Shown here: piece after piece, positions 61,429 to 64,000 of the stretch | Numbering within the stretch: the first letter of the stretch is position 1 | How the letters are laid out: each line of letters starts with the position of its first letter | Assembly (NCBI RefSeq): GCF_030813235.1 | Contig: NZ_JAUSUB010000019.1 | Span: 39,490 to 103,489 of the forward strand | DNA: 64,000 nucleotides | Origin: Cytobacillus purgationiresistens | Lineage (GTDB): Bacteria > Bacillota > Bacilli > Bacillales > Cytobacillaceae | Reading direction: 5' to 3' | Position numbers and translations under genes: made by a program | The notes under the pieces: model-generated | Told to the model about the DNA's origin: nothing | The model's input: only the letters and a program-made list of their open reading frames with translations | Databases searched by the model: none

Positions 61429-62574
61429 ATGCAGAAATCACAGGGCTATCAATTATTTCTATTTATCAACGCCACAGTTGTCTTTTTCACACTCGCTTGT
61501 ATCATCGTTGCCAGTGGAATCACTCTATTCACAGTAAAAATGTCCTCAGACATTGCTAGTTCTGTCATTAATGAGCCACAGTCCAGTTCAATCTATCTTC
61601 ATCTATTAAAAAGCGCCAATCAAAGCTTTGTCGATGAAAAGGAAATTAAACAGGTTTCGGTCTCAGATATGGCATTTAAATTTGCTACAAGCATTACACC
61701 AGAAGATCCAAGGACCTTTTTAGGTAGGGAACTGCCTTCTTTTTCTTTTTTTGATACAAAGATTCATATTGCTGGTCAAGGAACGGATTATACGACATTG
61801 CCTATTGAATCATCTCCACCTATGGAGGAATTACTTAAGGATAGAGAAACAGTCCAATCAGAATCTGAAGAAAAAGAACAAACTGACAATAACAACGGTT
61901 CTCCCGTTAAGCCTCCCGACAAGAAAAACGTGTATATTTATCATACGCATAGCTGGGAATCTTACCTGCCGTTTATTAAAAACGGAACCGTTCCTGACGA
62001 TGCCGTAAGCAATAATGAGAAGGTTAACGTCATATCTGTCGGCAATAAGCTGCTGCAAAATTTAAATTCAAAAGGAATTGGCGTCGAGCATAATAAAACC
62101 AATATGACTGCAGCACTTCATCAAGACGGTTTAAACGCTAATCATTCGTATCCATTTGTACGAGACCTTGTAACAGAAGCCATGTCCGCAAACAATGACC
62201 TGGACTATCTGATCGATATTCATAGAGATGCTCTAAGAAAAGATAAGACCTTTATAAAAATAAACGGGAAAGAGTACGCAAGAGTATTTTTCGTAGTAGG
62301 CAGTGAAAGTAAGAACTTTGAAAAAAATCTAAAGTTAGCAGAAGATCTGCATAACATGCTCGAAGAAAAATATCCAGGATTAAGCAGAGGTATTGGGAAA
62401 AAAGACTACAGCAAAGGTAACGGCATATACAATCAAGACCTTTCAGACAGAGCCATCCTGCTAGAAGCCGGTGGCGTTGATAATAATCGCAAGGAGCTTG
62501 ACAATACGATGGAAGCATTCTCAGAAGTGTTTAGTGATTATTATTGGAAACAAAAGGACGCACAAGCAGAATAA
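61429..62574 (+). CDS. SpoIIP-family peptidoglycan amidase
   Basis: The start is ATG 61429 (MQKSQGYQLFLF) behind AGAAAGG; the frame is open 35 codons earlier. One N-terminal hydrophobic helix (residues ~8-33) anchors the protein outside the membrane. The amidase domain starts near residue 165 with VYIYHTHSWESYLP (zinc-type His and Glu), then DYLIDIHRDALRKDK and DRAILLEAGGVDNN. SpoIIP family enzymes strip peptidoglycan during engulfment. I cannot tell whether this is the main spoIIP or a paralogue, since the gpr neighbour is absent. It has 381 residues. Confidence 0.9.
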   Translation: MQKSQGYQLFLFINATVVFFTLACIIVASGITLFTVKMSSDIASSVINEPQSSSIYLHLLKSANQSFVDEKEIKQVSVSDMAFKFATSITPEDPRTFLGRELPSFSFFDTKIHIAGQGTDYTTLPIESSPPMEELLKDRETVQSESEEKEQTDNNNGSPVKPPDKKNVYIYHTHSWESYLPFIKNGTVPDDAVSNNEKVNVISVGNKLLQNLNSKGIGVEHNKTNMTAALHQDGLNANHSYPFVRDLVTEAMSANNDLDYLIDIHRDALRKDKTFIKINGKEYARVFFVVGSESKNFEKNLKLAEDLHNMLEEKYPGLSRGIGKKDYSKGNGIYNQDLSDRAILLEAGGVDNNRKELDNTMEAFSEVFSDYYWKQKDAQAE

Positions 62575-62926
62575 ACGAACAGTGGTTAAGCCATTTGCAG
62601 ATCTCATTTGATGGAGATTTGTGGATGGCTATATAACTAAATTTGCTAAAATAAAATGCAAGTTAATATGAACTATAGTTAGTTCTGAAATTCTCATAGG
62701 CAAATGTTTTATTATTAATTTTTCCTTATATCTTGCGTTTTTTTTTATTGGCAAGGGAAAATAAAAGTCTCTTAATATCACTCTAATTAATGAAAGAGTA
62801 TCACTCTGCTGAAAGCATACCCATAATTGTTAGATTACGATAGTTTATCAAATAAAGTTCGTAATCCTTTTTAATCTTTTCTGCTATGAAATAGCCGCCA
62901 ATTAGCATGAAAAAGAAGTAGTAGTA
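62575..62926. other. Intergenic region after SpoIIP-like gene
   Basis: The 352 nt hold a weak hairpin CAGATCTC/GAGATTTG near 62599-62622 that may end the upstream gene. No other gene is seen. The AT-rich DNA before 62927 could contain the lost 5' end of the SdpI-like fragment. Confidence 0.5.
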
Positions 62927-63358
62927 TTGCACTGCTTATTTTTTCTCTTTTTCGAATGTTTTCAACGATTTGAAAAAAGCTTAGGAATCATTACGACTGT
63001 ACTGAATGGTGTACTCTTATTATTACATTGCTTTATCATCTATTTAGGCTTAGGAAATCCATTTAATATGATTACCCTGCTGCCTATCATAGTTGGTTCG
63101 GTTTTTATTATTACCGGGAACACACTGCCCAGACTGCAATTAAAAGATGAAAGCACCCATTCACACTTTAATACTTGGAATCAAGTGGCACGGACGATAT
63201 CCTATACATTGTTTGCCGGAGGATTCGTAATGCTTTTTTCTGTCTTCTTGCCTCAAAGCTTTATCCTAGTTGGCTTTCTACTAATATTTTTTCTTACAAT
63301 ACTTTTGGCCGCTGCTTTCATCTATATTAAATACTCTCAAAGAACAAATTTGAGTTAA
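62927..63358 (+). CDS. SdpI-like membrane protein, probably 5'-truncated
   Basis: The 143-residue ORF has four hydrophobic helices and the SdpI-type motif GNTLPRLQLKDEST, followed by WNQVARTISYTLFAGGFVML. SdpI family proteins are immunity proteins to the SDP toxin or related membrane proteins. The usual N-terminal DUF1648 half is missing and the TTG start at 62927 has no ribosome site. It may therefore be a remnant or start further inside. No toxin gene is near. Confidence 0.5.
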   Translation: MHCLFFLFFECFQRFEKSLGIITTVLNGVLLLLHCFIIYLGLGNPFNMITLLPIIVGSVFIITGNTLPRLQLKDESTHSHFNTWNQVARTISYTLFAGGFVMLFSVFLPQSFILVGFLLIFFLTILLAAAFIYIKYSQRTNLS

Positions 63359-63410
63359 TCTTGTTATCCATATAAAAAAGCATTTAGAACGCACTTCTGT
63401 GAGGAATCGT

Positions 63411-64000
63411 TCAATATGCGGGCTCCGATTCTTGATTTGCTACATTCAAACAATATATCGGCGATTTTTAGATTTTATCAGCGATTATCTCAATATATCA
63501 GCGACTTTTCGACTTTATCGGCGATCATTCCCTTTTATCGACGATTTTCATTTTTAGCCTAAAAACAGATCTTTAAGAATGGGATTTGGCTCAATATGCG
63601 GGCTCCGATTCTTGATTTTTTACATTCCAATCAATATATCGGCGATTTTTAGATTTTATCAGCGATTATCTCAATATATCAGCGACTTTTCGACTTTATC
63701 GGCGATCATTCCCTTTTATCGACGATTTTCATTTTTAGCCTAAAAACAGATCTTTAAGAATGGGATTTGGCTCAATATGCGGGCTCCGATTCTTGATATT
63801 CTACATTCCAAACAATATATCGGCGATTTTTAGATTTTATCAGCGATTATCTCAATATATCAGCGACTTTTCGACTTTATCGACGATCATTCCCATTTAT
63901 CGCCAATTTTCATTTTTAGCCTAAAAACAGATCTTTAAGAATGGGATTTGGCTCAATATGCGGGCTCCGATTCTTGATTTTCTACATTCCAAACAATATA
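63411..64000. repeat. 181-bp tandem array with nested ~20-bp sub-repeats
   Basis: TCAATATGCGGGCTCCGATT recurs at 63411, 63591, 63772 and 63953, giving periods 180, 181 and 181; the array runs off the window. Each unit contains five short TATCnnCGAnTTT-type elements (e.g. TATCGGCGATTTTT, TATCAGCGATTATC, TATCAGCGACTTTT, TATCGGCGATCATT, TATCGACGATTTTC). Copies are almost identical. No ORF spans it. Confidence 0.95.

Overview
The window is chromosomal DNA of a low-GC, endospore-forming Firmicute of the Bacillaceae. Gene order and protein families point to a Bacillus sensu lato species; the exact species cannot be fixed from sequence alone. Evidence for the lineage is splAB, a SpoIIP-family amidase, dynA, brxA, mntR, T-box leaders and strong AGGAGG ribosome sites. 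There is also a scattered but recognisable B. subtilis-like backbone: ypjP, ypiP, brxA, ilvD, ypgR, ypgQ, metA, cspD, ypeQ, ypeP, ypdQ, ypcP, dynA, bpsB, bpsA. Other blocks are inserted into this backbone. I saw no rRNA, tRNA, CRISPR array, transposase or prophage.

1-8.2 kb: a Ter-type (tellurite/stress) locus on the minus strand. It holds a TerC metal transporter and then an operon of a TIM-barrel lyase, two phosphoribosyltransferase-fold proteins (one with TRSP, one with StiP/Pelota) and a HAD phosphatase. YceG and the start of TelA follow. This is the predicted nucleoside-like-metabolite module of Ter systems; its product is unknown.

8.5-22.9 kb: ypjP, an aminotransferase, ypiP, brxA, ilvD, ypgR, an ABC-F ATPase, ypgQ, fhs and metA. 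A perfectly periodic array of 21 copies of a 51-bp unit separates ilvD from ypgR. 22.9-31.9 kb: a 52/53-bp repeat, an AIM24 protein and methyltransferase, mntR, topB and the manganese importer mntABCD, whose promoter carries a probable MntR operator.

32-37.8 kb: cspD, ypeQ, two RNase H-fold proteins, a drug/metabolite transporter, the splAB spore photoproduct repair operon and two small redox-type proteins. 37.9-43.6 kb: an aromatic amino-acid operon (aroA-aroC-hisC-tyrA) behind three tandem tyrosine T-box riboswitches.

43.8-55.2 kb: ypcP flap endonuclease, two decayed genes, a rhodanese, the two-headed dynamin dynA, a signal-less CHAP hydrolase next to a small Tat-signal protein, the type III polyketide genes bpsA/bpsB and two very small genes. 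55.2-61.3 kb: a formate module (transporter, fdhD, DUF2294, formate dehydrogenase, DUF1641). Both the transporter and the dehydrogenase have terminator-like leaders just before their ribosome sites. 61.4-64 kb: a SpoIIP-family amidase, an SdpI-like fragment and a 181-bp tandem array running off the end.

Functional themes are manganese handling (TerC, MntR, MntABCD), one-carbon/formate metabolism (Fhs, formate dehydrogenase), spore biology and tyrosine-controlled aromatic synthesis.
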